Origin: an uncultured Saprospiraceae bacterium
GTDB taxonomy: Bacteria; Bacteroidota; Bacteroidia; Chitinophagales; Saprospiraceae
Assembly (NCBI GenBank): GCA_937967615.1
Contig: CALCMJ010000084.1
Coordinates: 1-32,587, forward strand
Length of the DNA stretch: 32,587 bases
Reading direction: 5' to 3'
This document shows, piece after piece, positions 8,957 to 18,311 of the stretch. The position numbers and the translations under genes are program-made. Each line of letters begins with the position of its first letter. Within the stretch, counting starts at the first letter, position 1. The notes under the pieces are model-generated. The model saw nothing but the letters and a program-made list of their open reading frames with translations, was not told the origin of the DNA and made no database searches.

Positions 8957-9988
8957 TTGAATAAGAAACTAATCTCATTAGTTAAGTTCCTTATATTTTT
9001 CTCCTTAGGATTTCTTATCCTATATCTGCTCTACAATTCACAAAATGAAGCATACCTTGAAGAATGCAAATTAAAAGGTATACCTGACTCTGAATGTGTT
9101 CTCATTGACAAGATAATTGCAGACTTTAAAACCATAAAAATCTTTTGGGTATTTATTGTATTGGCCCTATTTACATTCAGTAATTACCTAAGAGCAATTC
9201 GCTGGCAAACTCTTCTTCGTGTCATGGGATACGAGAGCAAAACGTACAATGCATTTGGAACAGTAATGCTTGGATACTTTGCAAATTTGGGTTTTCCTCG
9301 TCTTGGGGAAATAGTACGACCAGCCACTCTAAGCAAGTACGAAAACATTCCACTAGAAAAAAATATTGGTACCATTGTAGTAGAGCGTGTTGTGGATGTT
9401 GTTTGTCTACTATTCTGTATATTTTTAGCAGTAGTCCTAGGTGGCGAAGCTATGGTGGACTACATACAAAACAATAGCACTATTTCTGCGAATCAGATTT
9501 TCATCTTTATTGGCATTTGTATGCTTGGAGGAATTACAGCAATACTCCTGTATCGTAATTTGCTAAAGAAGGATTCTAATAACAAAATATTCTTATTCAT
9601 TAAGGAAAAAATACAAGGTCTAGTCGATGGCCTTATGACTATATTGAAAGTTGAAAATAAGTTTCTTTATATATTACAGACAATCGGAATTTGGTTATGC
9701 TATTTTCTAATGACCTATCTTTTTTTCTTTGCATATGGTCCTACTGAACACCTTGGACCCACTGCTGGCTTAGTAGCCTTTGTCTTTGGATCATTAGGAA
9801 TTGTTTTCCCTTCACCTGGCGGAATGGGTAGTTATCATTTTTTAATCAGTCAAGCATTAATCCTATATGGGGTAAATGGATTTGAGGCGTTTACTTTTGC
9901 CAATATATTATTCTTTGCAATCAATATTTTTTGCAACATATTTCTAGGTTTGGTTTCTCTAATTATGCTTCCTATCTTAAACAAATAA
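8957..9988 (+). CDS. multi-pass membrane protein, LPG-synthase transmembrane-region/UPF0104 family
   Basis: 343 residues with about eight hydrophobic helices. The start is TTG at 8957; the nearby ATG at 8952 is in another frame and stops at once. The motifs [34 protein letters not shown] and [19 protein letters not shown] are typical of the flippase-like domain of lysylphosphatidylglycerol synthases (AglD/MprF-N type). Only the membrane domain is present, without the aminoacyl-transferase part, so lipid flipping or an undefined envelope role is more likely than lysyl transfer. The stop overlaps the next start by one base (TAATG). Confidence 0.88.
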   Translation: MNKKLISLVKFLIFFSLGFLILYLLYNSQNEAYLEECKLKGIPDSECVLIDKIIADFKTIKIFWVFIVLALFTFSNYLRAIRWQTLLRVMGYESKTYNAFGTVMLGYFANLGFPRLGEIVRPATLSKYENIPLEKNIGTIVVERVVDVVCLLFCIFLAVVLGGEAMVDYIQNNSTISANQIFIFIGICMLGGITAILLYRNLLKKDSNNKIFLFIKEKIQGLVDGLMTILKVENKFLYILQTIGIWLCYFLMTYLFFFAYGPTEHLGPTAGLVAFVFGSLGIVFPSPGGMGSYHFLISQALILYGVNGFEAFTFANILFFAINIFCNIFLGLVSLIMLPILNK

Positions 9989-10467
9989 TGAAGAGTAAAA
10001 TTTATTCTGATATTCTCAGCTTTACAGAAAATAAACGAGAAAGTCTCGTTGGGAAAAAGCTCGTTTTTACGAATGGATGTTTTGATATACTCCATCCTGG
10101 ACATCTCCATTATCTTGAAGCTGCAAAGCGTAAAGGAGACATCCTTATCGTAGGACTAAACTCTGATGATAGTGTGAAAAAATTGAAAGGAAAAAATAGA
10201 CCTATTAATGACATTGATTATAGATCTCATATGCTAGCAGGATTAGAGGCGATTGATTATGTTATCGTTTTTGAAGAAGATACTCCCTTAGATCTCATTG
10301 AAAAAGTTAATCCAGATGTGCTAGTTAAGGGAGCTGATTATAGCTTGGATCAGGTAGTTGGAGCAAAATTTGTGCAGTCACAAGGAGGAGTAGTCATTTT
10401 AGTACCATTTCTTGAAGGCTATTCTACAAGTAAATGGTTAAACACAATAATTAAAAACGCAGAATGA
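9988..10467 (+). CDS. rfaE2: D-glycero-beta-D-manno-heptose 1-phosphate adenylyltransferase (RfaE2-type)
   Basis: 159 residues from the ATG at 9988, which shares its A with the upstream TAA. An in-frame start 57 bp upstream lies inside the membrane-protein gene and adds unconserved residues, so I reject it. The cytidylyltransferase fold is marked by [13 protein letters not shown] with Hx[15 protein letters not shown] and the C-terminal EGYSTSKWL. The enzyme activates heptose-1-phosphate with ATP for lipopolysaccharide core synthesis; it corresponds to the C-terminal half of E. coli HldE. No kinase half is fused or adjacent. The end overlaps the next gene by 4 bp (ATGA). Confidence 0.92.
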   Translation: MKSKIYSDILSFTENKRESLVGKKLVFTNGCFDILHPGHLHYLEAAKRKGDILIVGLNSDDSVKKLKGKNRPINDIDYRSHMLAGLEAIDYVIVFEEDTPLDLIEKVNPDVLVKGADYSLDQVVGAKFVQSQGGVVILVPFLEGYSTSKWLNTIIKNAE

Positions 10468-11249
10468 AAATTCGCGAAGTATTAGAATATCTTGAAAATA
10501 TTGCCCCGCTTATATTGCAGGAGCCTTATGACAATGCCGGTCTCCTTTGTGGAAACAGAGAAGGTGAATTGAAAGATGTCTTGGTATGTCTAGATTCTAC
10601 AGAAGCCGTTGTTGATGAGGCAATAAAAAAGAACTGCAACCTTATCATCGCACACCACCCCATTGTATTTACAGGTCTGAAATCTCTTACAGGCAGTACT
10701 TACATAGAAAGAACACTTATAAAGGCTCTAAAGAATGATATTGCAATCTATGCCATTCACACAAATCTTGATAATATCCATTTAAAAGGGGTGAATAAGA
10801 AGATCGCTGACAAACTAGGTCTCATAAACACTAAAATTTTAAAACCTGTTGATTATGATCCTGAAATTGGTGCTGGACTGTTAGGAGAGCTGGAAACTGA
10901 ATGGGATGCAATGGAGTTTTTGAGGCACATTAAGGCGAAAATGCAAGTTTCTTCCCTCAAATACACCCCTATATTGAAGAAAACAATACAAAAAGTGGCA
11001 GTTTGTGGGGGTTCTGGTAGTTTCTTATTAGCAGATGCGATAGCCCATTCCGCTGACATTTTCATCAGTTCTGACTACAAATACCACCAGTTCTTTGACA
11101 GCAATAACGAGATAGTAATCGCAGACATAGGGCACTATGAGTCAGAATTCTATACAATTGAGCTCATTAAAGAGCTTCTAAGTGAGAAATTTACTAAATT
11201 TGCAGCCCATTGCACACAAGTAAATACCAATCCAATAAATTATTTATAA
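10464..11249 (+). CDS. Nif3-like dinuclear metal centre protein (DUF34 family)
   Basis: 261 residues. Metal ligands are visible in [17 protein letters not shown] and the C-terminal [18 protein letters not shown] near the N-terminus is a family signature. Many Bacteroidota members are about 365 residues, with an inserted PII/CutA-like domain in the middle; this one is close to the short E. coli YbgI form. Homologues are often annotated as GTP cyclohydrolase type 2, but the cellular role is unsettled. The zinc-ribbon gene follows after 3 bp, a pairing seen in many bacteria. Confidence 0.92.
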   Translation: MKIREVLEYLENIAPLILQEPYDNAGLLCGNREGELKDVLVCLDSTEAVVDEAIKKNCNLIIAHHPIVFTGLKSLTGSTYIERTLIKALKNDIAIYAIHTNLDNIHLKGVNKKIADKLGLINTKILKPVDYDPEIGAGLLGELETEWDAMEFLRHIKAKMQVSSLKYTPILKKTIQKVAVCGGSGSFLLADAIAHSADIFISSDYKYHQFFDSNNEIVIADIGHYESEFYTIELIKELLSEKFTKFAAHCTQVNTNPINYL

Positions 11250-11252
11250 TAT

Positions 11253-11996
11253 ATGGCAACGAAAACTGCAAACGTAGAAGACGTAATTAAGAACTTACTC
11301 AACTTACAGACGATCGATTCTAGTCTTGATGAGCTTCAGATTATGAAAGGCGAACTGCCTATTGAGGTGAGTGATCTTGAAGATGAAATTGAAGGTTTAA
11401 CTACACGAATAGAAAAGCTTAAAAACAATGTAAAAGATGTAGAGCAAGAGGTAGCAAATCACAATACTAATATTGCTGATTCCAATGCATTGATAGTCAA
11501 ATATGAAAAGCAACTTGATGATGTCAAGAACAACAGAGAGTTTGAGGCTTTGACAAAAGAAATAGAATTACAAAAATTAGAGATTCAATTATCTGAAAAG
11601 AAGATTGCTGGCACGGATGCAAGCAAGGAAAAGAGAAAAGAAGCGCTTAGCGTAGCGAAAGCAAAACTTAAGGACAAGAAAGCAGATCTAGACCAAAAGA
11701 AAGTAGAGTTAGAAAAAATCGTAAAGAAGACTGAGAAAGAAGAAAAGAAATTGAATAAAGCTTCTGCTGCTGCGATTGAATCATTGGATGAGAGATTACG
11801 TAAATCTTACAATAGAATAAGAACTAACTTTAGAAATGGCCTTGCCGTTGTAAGTATTAAAAGAGGATCTTGTGGAGGGTGTTTTAATAGAATACCACCA
11901 CAGCTACAAATAGAAATTAGAAAAAGAAACCAACTTATCACCTGTGAGCACTGTGGCCGAGTAATCGTCGACGATGAGCTTGTTGAAGGTGAATAG
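11253..11996 (+). CDS. coiled-coil protein with C4 zinc ribbon (COG1579/DUF164)
   Basis: 247 residues. About residues 20-175 form a long antiparallel coiled coil rich in Lys and Glu, with NNREFEALTKEIELQK at the conserved turn. The C-terminus has a four-cysteine zinc ribbon: CGGC, then about 20 residues including RIPPQLQIEIRK, then CEHC. Nucleic-acid binding or a translation/regulatory role has been proposed for the family. It is the last gene of the operon that begins with the glycosidase, and a strong terminator begins 20 bp after its stop. Confidence 0.92.
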   Translation: MATKTANVEDVIKNLLNLQTIDSSLDELQIMKGELPIEVSDLEDEIEGLTTRIEKLKNNVKDVEQEVANHNTNIADSNALIVKYEKQLDDVKNNREFEALTKEIELQKLEIQLSEKKIAGTDASKEKRKEALSVAKAKLKDKKADLDQKKVELEKIVKKTEKEEKKLNKASAAAIESLDERLRKSYNRIRTNFRNGLAVVSIKRGSCGGCFNRIPPQLQIEIRKRNQLITCEHCGRVIVDDELVEGE

Positions 11997-12016
11997 TTGA
12001 ATGTTTTATAAAAGTT

Positions 12017-12054
12017 AAAAAAGCTCTGTTCATGTTCGTGAGCAGGGCTTTTTT
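12017..12054 (+). terminator. rho-independent terminator of the glycosidase-pan-nif3 operon
   Basis: AAAAAAGCTCTG (12017-12028) pairs with CAGGGCTTTTTT (12043-12054) with one U-G wobble. The stem continues with TTCA/TGAG (12029-12032 with 12039-12042) around the hexaloop TGTTCG. The A6 and T6 arms make it usable in both directions. An ATG at 12032 lies inside the hairpin, which argues against it as the start of the next gene. Confidence 0.88.
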
Positions 12055-12067
12055 CGTCTTAGAACTG

Positions 12068-13567
12068 ATGCATAGCAAGTTACACGTAAAAATCTACTTT
12101 ATAAGCTTATTCATAGGCTTAAGCAGCTTTGCCCATGCACAGGGTAAATTTGAATATACCCAGGAGCTTAAACTCATTTATCAAGACATACTTGACCTAA
12201 AACTGGAAAAAGCAAAGGTGGCCTTGAGCGCCTTAAAGAAGTCAGAACCTAAAAACTTAAGCCACCTTCATATTGAAAATTACATTGACTTCTTTACAGT
12301 CTTTATAAACGAGGATGAAAAAGAATTCAAACGTCTAGAGAAGAATAGGAAAAAGCGGATTAAGTATATTCAGAAACATGGAGACAAAACATCTCCTTAT
12401 TACTTATTTAGCCAAGCAGAAATAAATCTGCAATGGGCTCTAGCTAGAGCAAAATTTGGACAACAATTTAATGCACTGAGAGATCTATACTCAGCTTACA
12501 GGGATTTAAAACAAAATGAAACTCTCCATCCAGACTTTACAGAAAATAAAAAAAGCCTGAGTGTCATCCATGCTGTGAATGAGACAATACCAATCCCAAG
12601 TTTAATAAAGAAAATATTTACTCTTGAAGGTGACCTCAAGCAAGGGGAAAGAGAAATACTAGAAGTACTTGCCTATACTAAAAAAGAAAAGCCTTTCTTT
12701 TATGCAGAAGCGCTAGCCTCCCACGTTATCATTACCCTGTACCAAAAAAATGACAAGCAAGCCGCATATACAGCCTTAAAAGAAAGTACTCTAGACCCTA
12801 GTTCTTCCAATCTTGTAAACTTCCTCTATGCCAAGGTTGCTCAGAGAGCAGGTTATAATGACGATGCCATCAAAATATTATCTACCAGATCTCAAGGAAA
12901 AGAATATCATCCATTCCATTACTTGGATTTTCTCATGGGTTTGAGCAAATTAAGGAAGCTAGAAACTGATGCAGATGTTCCACTTAAGCAATTTGTAAAA
13001 AACTTCAAGGGAAGATTATATCTCAAAGAGGCCTATCAAAAACTTGCTTGGTACGAACTCGTAATAAATGAAGACCAAGAGGCTTACAATTCATATATTC
13101 GGATGGTAGACAAGGTAGGTACAGAATTAGTGGATGACGACAAACAAGCCCAGCAAGAATATGACGAAGGTATCACACCCAATATTGATATCCTAAGAGC
13201 ACGATTACTTTTTGATGGCGGCTATTTCCAAAGAGCATACAACTACTTGATTCAGAATTCAGAAAAATACATATACAATTCTCAACTTGTCTTAGAGTAC
13301 TACTATAGACTAGGACGATCCACACAGGCTTTGCAGAATTACACAGACGCATTGACCTACTTTAGACTTACTGTAGAAAATGGCAGAGGCTCTGAAAAGT
13401 ACTTTGCCTGCAACGCCGCATTACAAATGGGTATTATATATGAGGGTCAGAATCGCTACGAAGAAGCAGAGAAATATTTCAAAGAATGCCTTTCTATGCA
13501 ACCAAGTAAATACAAGAACAGCCTGCACCAAAAAGCCAAAACAGGACTAGATAGGATTAAATCTTAA
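12068..13567 (+). CDS. secreted tetratricopeptide-repeat protein
   Basis: 499 residues from ATG 12068, chosen because it gives a normal signal peptide (KIYFISLFIGLSSFAHAQ) and because the in-frame ATG at 12032 is buried in the terminator hairpin. The mature part is almost entirely helical and TPR-like; the clearest repeats are at the C-terminus (YTDALTYFRLTVENG, RYEEAEKYFKECLSMQP). No enzymatic motif is visible. A protein-interaction role in the periplasm is likely. It stands alone between the terminator and a 179-bp gap before module 2. Confidence 0.8.
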   Translation: MHSKLHVKIYFISLFIGLSSFAHAQGKFEYTQELKLIYQDILDLKLEKAKVALSALKKSEPKNLSHLHIENYIDFFTVFINEDEKEFKRLEKNRKKRIKYIQKHGDKTSPYYLFSQAEINLQWALARAKFGQQFNALRDLYSAYRDLKQNETLHPDFTENKKSLSVIHAVNETIPIPSLIKKIFTLEGDLKQGEREILEVLAYTKKEKPFFYAEALASHVIITLYQKNDKQAAYTALKESTLDPSSSNLVNFLYAKVAQRAGYNDDAIKILSTRSQGKEYHPFHYLDFLMGLSKLRKLETDADVPLKQFVKNFKGRLYLKEAYQKLAWYELVINEDQEAYNSYIRMVDKVGTELVDDDKQAQQEYDEGITPNIDILRARLLFDGGYFQRAYNYLIQNSEKYIYNSQLVLEYYYRLGRSTQALQNYTDALTYFRLTVENGRGSEKYFACNAALQMGIIYEGQNRYEEAEKYFKECLSMQPSKYKNSLHQKAKTGLDRIKS

Positions 13568-13746
13568 CAGCTTTTTCTTTTTTAAAATCAGTTGCTTTTA
13601 CAGTTAGTTTTATATCTTAGAAGTAGAACAATTAAGATTTTTATAAAACGAACAATTTAATATAAGCAATTTCCTCCTTCCTCTTTTTATAATAAGACGT
13701 TTGTGGACAGTTGTTGGTAATATAGATTGTCAATAATAAAACGAAA

Positions 13747-13992
13747 ATGTTTAACCTTGAATTTCATTTAAGCAATGCAGCACTTCTTATTGGATTAGCT
13801 GCTCTATTTGCTATTTCATTATACTTATATTATTTTATGAACAGGAAATACTTTAATGGTGGTGGAAATGAAGATGATCATACCACACCTTCTAGTTATG
13901 ATATTTACCAGCAAGATCTGATTAACTTTAATAATGCCTCTGCAAATCAAGATGTTATTGATCAACTGAAATCAGACTTTGGAGACAATTAA
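13747..13992 (+). CDS. small single-pass membrane protein, first gene of module 2
   Basis: 81 residues, not recognised. One hydrophobic helix lies at about residues 11-31 (AALLIGLAALFAISLYLYYF), followed by a Gly/Asn/Asp/Ser-rich polar tail ending in DVIDQLKSDFGDN. There is no cleavable signal, so the tail should be on one side of the inner membrane. It is 20 bp upstream of the Cys-rich gene and probably cotranscribed with it and the CHAT gene. It could be a regulator, scaffold or protease substrate; nothing decides this. Confidence 0.65.
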   Translation: MFNLEFHLSNAALLIGLAALFAISLYLYYFMNRKYFNGGGNEDDHTTPSSYDIYQQDLINFNNASANQDVIDQLKSDFGDN

Positions 13993-14012
13993 ATCAAAAA
14001 AAATAAAACAAT

Positions 14013-14357
14013 ATGGCTGTTTGCCCCTGTCCACATGATCCACTTAGAAATTGCCCTTGCGGAAACGTTGCACTTTATGTTGTTCCAACAAATTCATACA
14101 ACCTGAAAGAAATCAACAGTCTTGCGGGTGTAATAGTAGATCAAATAAATGATAAAACTCTTAAAGTTTATCCAGACCCACAGTTAACTCCGGCGGCTCT
14201 TGATTCCATTAATGAAAAAATGAAAAATAGACCCTATAATTCCGCTGTAAAAATTCAAGCTACAAAATCTGGAGAAGATAAAATTCTTTATCTGCCTGTT
14301 AATATCAAGATTATGGATGGTTTCTTACAGATCACTCCACCATTTCCAAAATCCTAA
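14013..14357 (+). CDS. small Cys-rich protein of unknown function upstream of CHAT protease
   Basis: 114 residues, family not recognised. The N-terminus has paired Cys-Pro-Cys motifs: CPCPHDPLRNCPCG at residues 4-17, which could bind a metal or form disulfides. There is no signal peptide or membrane helix. The rest has beta-strand character (GEDKILYLPVNIKIMDGFLQI). The gene overlaps the start assigned to the CHAT gene by 41 bp, suggesting translational coupling. A ligand, substrate or regulator of the CHAT protein is possible from position only. Confidence 0.65.
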   Translation: MAVCPCPHDPLRNCPCGNVALYVVPTNSYNLKEINSLAGVIVDQINDKTLKVYPDPQLTPAALDSINEKMKNRPYNSAVKIQATKSGEDKILYLPVNIKIMDGFLQITPPFPKS

Positions 14358-16971
14358 TATTAGGTCATCATCAACCTCCAAATTCTTGCTAACATTAAGA
14401 TTTTTCTTTGGGATTCTAATAACAATAAATTCTACCAGTCACCTTTTATCACAGCGAGAAATTGATTTTAACAATTGGAATTGTGCCTTGGAAATATGCA
14501 ACACAAATTCTATAAACGAATATTTACATTCTATAAGTACCAATTGGGAAAACTTAACTTTTAAATCACTAAATGGCATTGAAAGAAAACTACACGATTG
14601 TATTGATAAATGTCAAACTCATAATAAACCAAGCTTAAAGCGAACAGCTTCAACTACCATTTTCACTTATAAATTTTCATCTGGTGATCTGACTCTTAGA
14701 CAAAAAGACTCACTGGGGCAAAACTTGATCAATAGATTTCCATCCGAAAGGAATTTAACACTCATTGATAAAAATAATCTAGCAAATATTTATTACTGGA
14801 TTGGATCAAATTATGAACAAAGTGGTTTTTATCAAAAAGCGCTACAATCATTCAGAAAATCAATTAAATATGATGAAACTTCTCTAATCTCATCTTACAC
14901 TTATTCACTCTTACTAGAAGCTAGTATAAATCCTAAAATTGAACTCATTCCCCAATTACACGAACTAAAAGCTTCATACTCTTCTGAATCCACCTTTTGG
15001 AAAACTAAAGTAGATTTGGTTATTTCAAGCGTTTATACTTCGCTGAATAATATAGATTCTGCTCAATACTATTTGAATCAAATCCCAAATCAATTCAAAA
15101 TTGACCAAGGAGAACATTTCTATCCTGTACAAGCTAAGTTTTACAAAAAATTCCAACAGGAAGATAAATACGAACAATCACTCTTAAAGCAAATATCAAT
15201 CAAAAAGAGTAAAGATGACACTTCCTTTGATCAAGAGACTGAGCTTGCAAAACTATACTTGGATCAAAGATATCTTGAAAAAGCAAAGAAATTTTACCTC
15301 TCCGCTAAAGAAAATTGTGTGATCCAAAATAAAGGAATTCATGAACCCAAAAACCCATTCACCTATACGAAAATCTTAATTGGACTTGCAGAAATAAACC
15401 TGTTACAGAACGAAAAAGCAGATACGTTAATAAGCAAAGCGCGAGCGCTAATCCAATCAAAATTTCATTCTATGGAATTTCAGAAGGATAAACTAAAGTT
15501 GCTAAAAGACTACTCAAGCTTATTTACACTAATTTTCAATTACAAAAACCAATTAGAGCTAGATGATGTTGACCTCCTTCAATTCTCTGAAGAAGCTAAA
15601 GCATTCACTCTTTTTGACGAATTAAAACAGATAGAATTTTTGAGAAAAAAATTAAGCCCGTCAGAGTTTTTAAAACTCAGAGCGTTCCAAAAAGATATCT
15701 TTGAAATAAACAAAAAACTAGATCACTCTAAGGAAAAAGAAAATCTTGAATTCTTAAAATTAAAATCAAACTTAGAAAGTGAGGTAGAATTAATAGTAGC
15801 AACGCACATAAAAAACAAGATAAACAGTAAAATTGAGGTCAGGGACTTCTTAAAATTTATCCCAAACAAAACAGTGATTGAGTACTTCATTCAAGATACA
15901 AATGCAGTCGCTCTAATCATCAACGAAGGAACTGTTTCTAGCTACAATTTAAATCTAAACAATAGCGCACTCTCAGATTTAAATCATTACAAGAAACTTC
16001 TAACAGACAAAACATCTTCCTTACAAAAACAAGAAACTCTCTCTAAATCGATTTATACGGCATTTCTACAACCCTTAAAAAAAGAACTAAAGGAAGATAT
16101 TATAATTATCCCCCATGGCATCCTTAGCTCCATACCCTTCGAGACCTTGAGAAATGAAAAAGGTGAATTCCTTCTTGAACACCATAACATCAGCTACGCC
16201 TTTTCCCTCGCCGTACTTAAAGAAATGCAAAAACAAGGAAGAGGTGAAAATCAACTTTTAGGTTTTGCACCTAAGTATAGTTCAAATCTTCTAGACTTCC
16301 CCTTAGCTCCTCTTGCAGAAAATGTCAATGAACTAAAAAAACTCGCCAAAGTATTTGATGATAAAAATATTTTTAATGGAGATAAGGCCCGACTTGAGAT
16401 TTTCAAAGAACAAGCACACACTGCTGACATAATTCACTTCGCTGCACACGCAGACATAAACCCTGAAGACGATGACTATTCCTATCTCGCTTTTACTGAT
16501 GCCAGTGGAGAAGAAGACTCTACCCTATTATACCTTTCTGAACTTTACAACATGGATCTCAATGCTGAAATGATCGTACTATCTGCATGCAACACCGGAA
16601 TTGGAAAGTTTCAGGAAGGAGAAGGTATTTTAAGTCTTTCTAGAGGCTTTGCCTATGCAGGTGCCTCTTCTGTTGTCTCTACACTCTGGGATGCAAATGA
16701 TGCTTCCACAAGTAAAATTATTCAAGACTTTTACAAGAATCTAAAGAAGGGCCAAGATAAGTCACTTGCGTTGTCAAATGCTAAACGTACTTATCTGTCT
16801 AAGGCCAAAGCTCGCGACAAGCATCCTATGAACTGGGCTGGTCTTGTTTTAGTAGGAAATCCAGATCCTATATTTAATGAATCAAATCTCCTTATATATT
16901 TGTTGCCAGTAGCATTTCTGTTATCGCTACTTCTCTTCTTCTTTAGAAAAAGGAAGAAATCCTATGCATAA
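14317..16971 (+). CDS. TPR-CHAT caspase-like protease, membrane anchored (module 2)
   Basis: 884 residues from ATG 14317; a TTG at 14386, just before the hydrophobic N-terminal stretch LLTLRFFFGILITI, is an alternative start that avoids the overlap with the upstream gene. That stretch looks like a signal peptide or anchor, placing the body in the periplasm. TPR repeats follow (YQKALQSFRKSIKYDETS and others), then a coiled region and a CHAT domain. Predicted dyad: His711 in HFAAHADIN (the Gly usually after His is Ala here) and Cys758 in LSACNTG, 47 residues apart. A C-terminal helix (LLIYLLPVAFLLSLLLFFF) ends in RKRKKS, predicted cytoplasmic. The layout matches the first CHAT protein in order, size and anchor. 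The last 29 bp overlap the convergent anti-sigma-like gene. Confidence 0.92.
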   Translation: MVSYRSLHHFQNPNIRSSSTSKFLLTLRFFFGILITINSTSHLLSQREIDFNNWNCALEICNTNSINEYLHSISTNWENLTFKSLNGIERKLHDCIDKCQTHNKPSLKRTASTTIFTYKFSSGDLTLRQKDSLGQNLINRFPSERNLTLIDKNNLANIYYWIGSNYEQSGFYQKALQSFRKSIKYDETSLISSYTYSLLLEASINPKIELIPQLHELKASYSSESTFWKTKVDLVISSVYTSLNNIDSAQYYLNQIPNQFKIDQGEHFYPVQAKFYKKFQQEDKYEQSLLKQISIKKSKDDTSFDQETELAKLYLDQRYLEKAKKFYLSAKENCVIQNKGIHEPKNPFTYTKILIGLAEINLLQNEKADTLISKARALIQSKFHSMEFQKDKLKLLKDYSSLFTLIFNYKNQLELDDVDLLQFSEEAKAFTLFDELKQIEFLRKKLSPSEFLKLRAFQKDIFEINKKLDHSKEKENLEFLKLKSNLESEVELIVATHIKNKINSKIEVRDFLKFIPNKTVIEYFIQDTNAVALIINEGTVSSYNLNLNNSALSDLNHYKKLLTDKTSSLQKQETLSKSIYTAFLQPLKKELKEDIIIIPHGILSSIPFETLRNEKGEFLLEHHNISYAFSLAVLKEMQKQGRGENQLLGFAPKYSSNLLDFPLAPLAENVNELKKLAKVFDDKNIFNGDKARLEIFKEQAHTADIIHFAAHADINPEDDDYSYLAFTDASGEEDSTLLYLSELYNMDLNAEMIVLSACNTGIGKFQEGEGILSLSRGFAYAGASSVVSTLWDANDASTSKIIQDFYKNLKKGQDKSLALSNAKRTYLSKAKARDKHPMNWAGLVLVGNPDPIFNESNLLIYLLPVAFLLSLLLFFFRKRKKSYA

Positions 16972-17668
16972 TTCCATTCAAGTCTTCTAACAACTCCTTT
17001 GCCTCTCCTGAAAAATCACTCTTAGTATCTGTAGAAATCTCAGTCAGAAGTTCTTTTGCCTTAGCATCGTTCCCTAAACCCAATTCTGATAATGCCATAA
17101 GCCACTCTATCTCTTGAATTAATTCTGGACTCGCACCTACTTTGGCCTTCCTTGTAGAAATAATCGCAGTTTCATATTTATGCTCTTTAAAGGCCTGCAT
17201 CCCAGAAAGATAATATTCCTCAGAACTTGTGATTAAATTATCTCCATTAACACTTCTACTAGGCGCAGTAGAATCAGAACTATATACATATGCTTGAGCT
17301 AAAGCCTTGCTTGTATTTTTAGGTATCATCGCAGCTATTCCTATTAATCCTACTAAAGTAAAGGAAGCTGCAACAGATAAGATCCTCCGCACATACCCTG
17401 CCTTTCTTACAACAGGCATTTCCATTACCTCATTAGAAAACTCATGCGTATACTTTTTACCCAATTCCTCAAGGTGCTCCTTCAGCTCTCGCTCCTTATA
17501 AGGATTCCCTATATTAGGTGAGAGTGTTCTCCGCATTGTCTTGTACAGATCAAACTCTTCTCTTTCTGTTTCACTGGAATCTAAGACTAGTTCTAATCTT
17601 TTCTTTTCTTCATCTGAGATATACCCTCTCAAATAATCTTCAAATAATGTGTGGTTCGTAGATGTCAT
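16943..17668 (-). CDS. anti-sigma-like membrane protein with periplasmic TPR domain (module 2)
   Basis: 241 residues. The N-terminus (FEDYLRGYISDEEKKRLELVL) matches the short cytoplasmic segment common in Bacteroidota anti-sigma-type proteins. One transmembrane helix lies at about 96-116, followed by a helical domain with TPR-like repeats at about 150-230 (GMQAFKEHKYETAIISTRKA). A cytoplasmic N-terminus and periplasmic TPR tail are predicted. It starts 7 bp after the sigma gene stop, the standard arrangement for an anti-sigma factor. The TPR tail would share a compartment with the TPR-CHAT protein encoded convergently. Sigma binding is inferred, not shown. Confidence 0.8.
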   Translation of the reverse strand: MTSTNHTLFEDYLRGYISDEEKKRLELVLDSSETEREEFDLYKTMRRTLSPNIGNPYKERELKEHLEELGKKYTHEFSNEVMEMPVVRKAGYVRRILSVAASFTLVGLIGIAAMIPKNTSKALAQAYVYSSDSTAPSRSVNGDNLITSSEEYYLSGMQAFKEHKYETAIISTRKAKVGASPELIQEIEWLMALSELGLGNDAKAKELLTEISTDTKSDFSGEAKELLEDLNGIMHRISSFF

Positions 17669-17675
17669 TTTTTTC

Positions 17676-18311
17676 TTATAAATTTTTAAATCCGGGGTCT
17701 TTCCTAGCTAATTCTATTAATCGCGCCTTGCACTGTGACGCCTTCTTTCTAATATATGCATAACTCATATCCAGTTCCTCTGCTATCTCTTTCCAAGAGC
17801 AATATTTTCCATCTTCTTGCTTCCTCCAGGACAACTGTATAATCTCTTTACATCCAGGACTCAGCAAATTAAATTTCTCTTTACAAAACCTAAACCTTTG
17901 ATCGTACATCTCAGTACCCTCAACGGATTCTTTGGATTCTTCCGCAAAATTTAGATCACTGATATCAGCAACTTTCAATGTTTCTGCCCTGCCCTTCTTT
18001 TTAAGTTCATTTATCCACCTACGCTTACAAAGCGTATAGAGAAATGACTTTAATGAGCAGGTTAATGTAAATCCTTCTTGAGAATATCTATGAAGAATGA
18101 TCAAGACCTCTTGAAACAGATCCATAGCATCTTGCGCATTCCCATTATTCTTTTTGACCAAATCTGTTATCATTTGGCCGTAATTCTTATAGATGTCTTC
18201 AACTAATATCATATCATTAGTTCTTAAAGCCTCTATATACTTTTGGTCGGGGTGTTGCACCTTATGAGAAGTTTGTTTTATCCCATTAAGATACGTTTTA
18301 GCAGTTGGCAT
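17676..18311 (-). CDS. ECF-like RNA polymerase sigma factor (module 2)
   Basis: 211 residues. Region 2 is at about 40-107, with NAQDAMDLFQEVLIILHRY (core-binding helix) and CSLKSFLYTLCKRRWINELKKK. Region 4 is at about 145-202: LLSPGCKEIIQLSWRKQ, then a helix-turn-helix in SWKEIAEELDMSYAYIRKKA. The linker is acidic and longer than in the module 1 sigma factor, and overall similarity between the two is low. It heads a two-gene operon with the anti-sigma-like protein and is followed upstream by a 537-bp non-coding stretch. Confidence 0.9.
   Translation of the reverse strand: MPTAKTYLNGIKQTSHKVQHPDQKYIEALRTNDMILVEDIYKNYGQMITDLVKKNNGNAQDAMDLFQEVLIILHRYSQEGFTLTCSLKSFLYTLCKRRWINELKKKGRAETLKVADISDLNFAEESKESVEGTEMYDQRFRFCKEKFNLLSPGCKEIIQLSWRKQEDGKYCSWKEIAEELDMSYAYIRKKASQCKARLIELARKDPGFKNL

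Noticed and set aside
1..18311. Type III-E CRISPR (Craspase) locus
   Set aside because: TPR-CHAT and ECF sigma genes are present, but there is no repeat-spacer array, gRAMP/Cas7-11 or Cas1 in the window.
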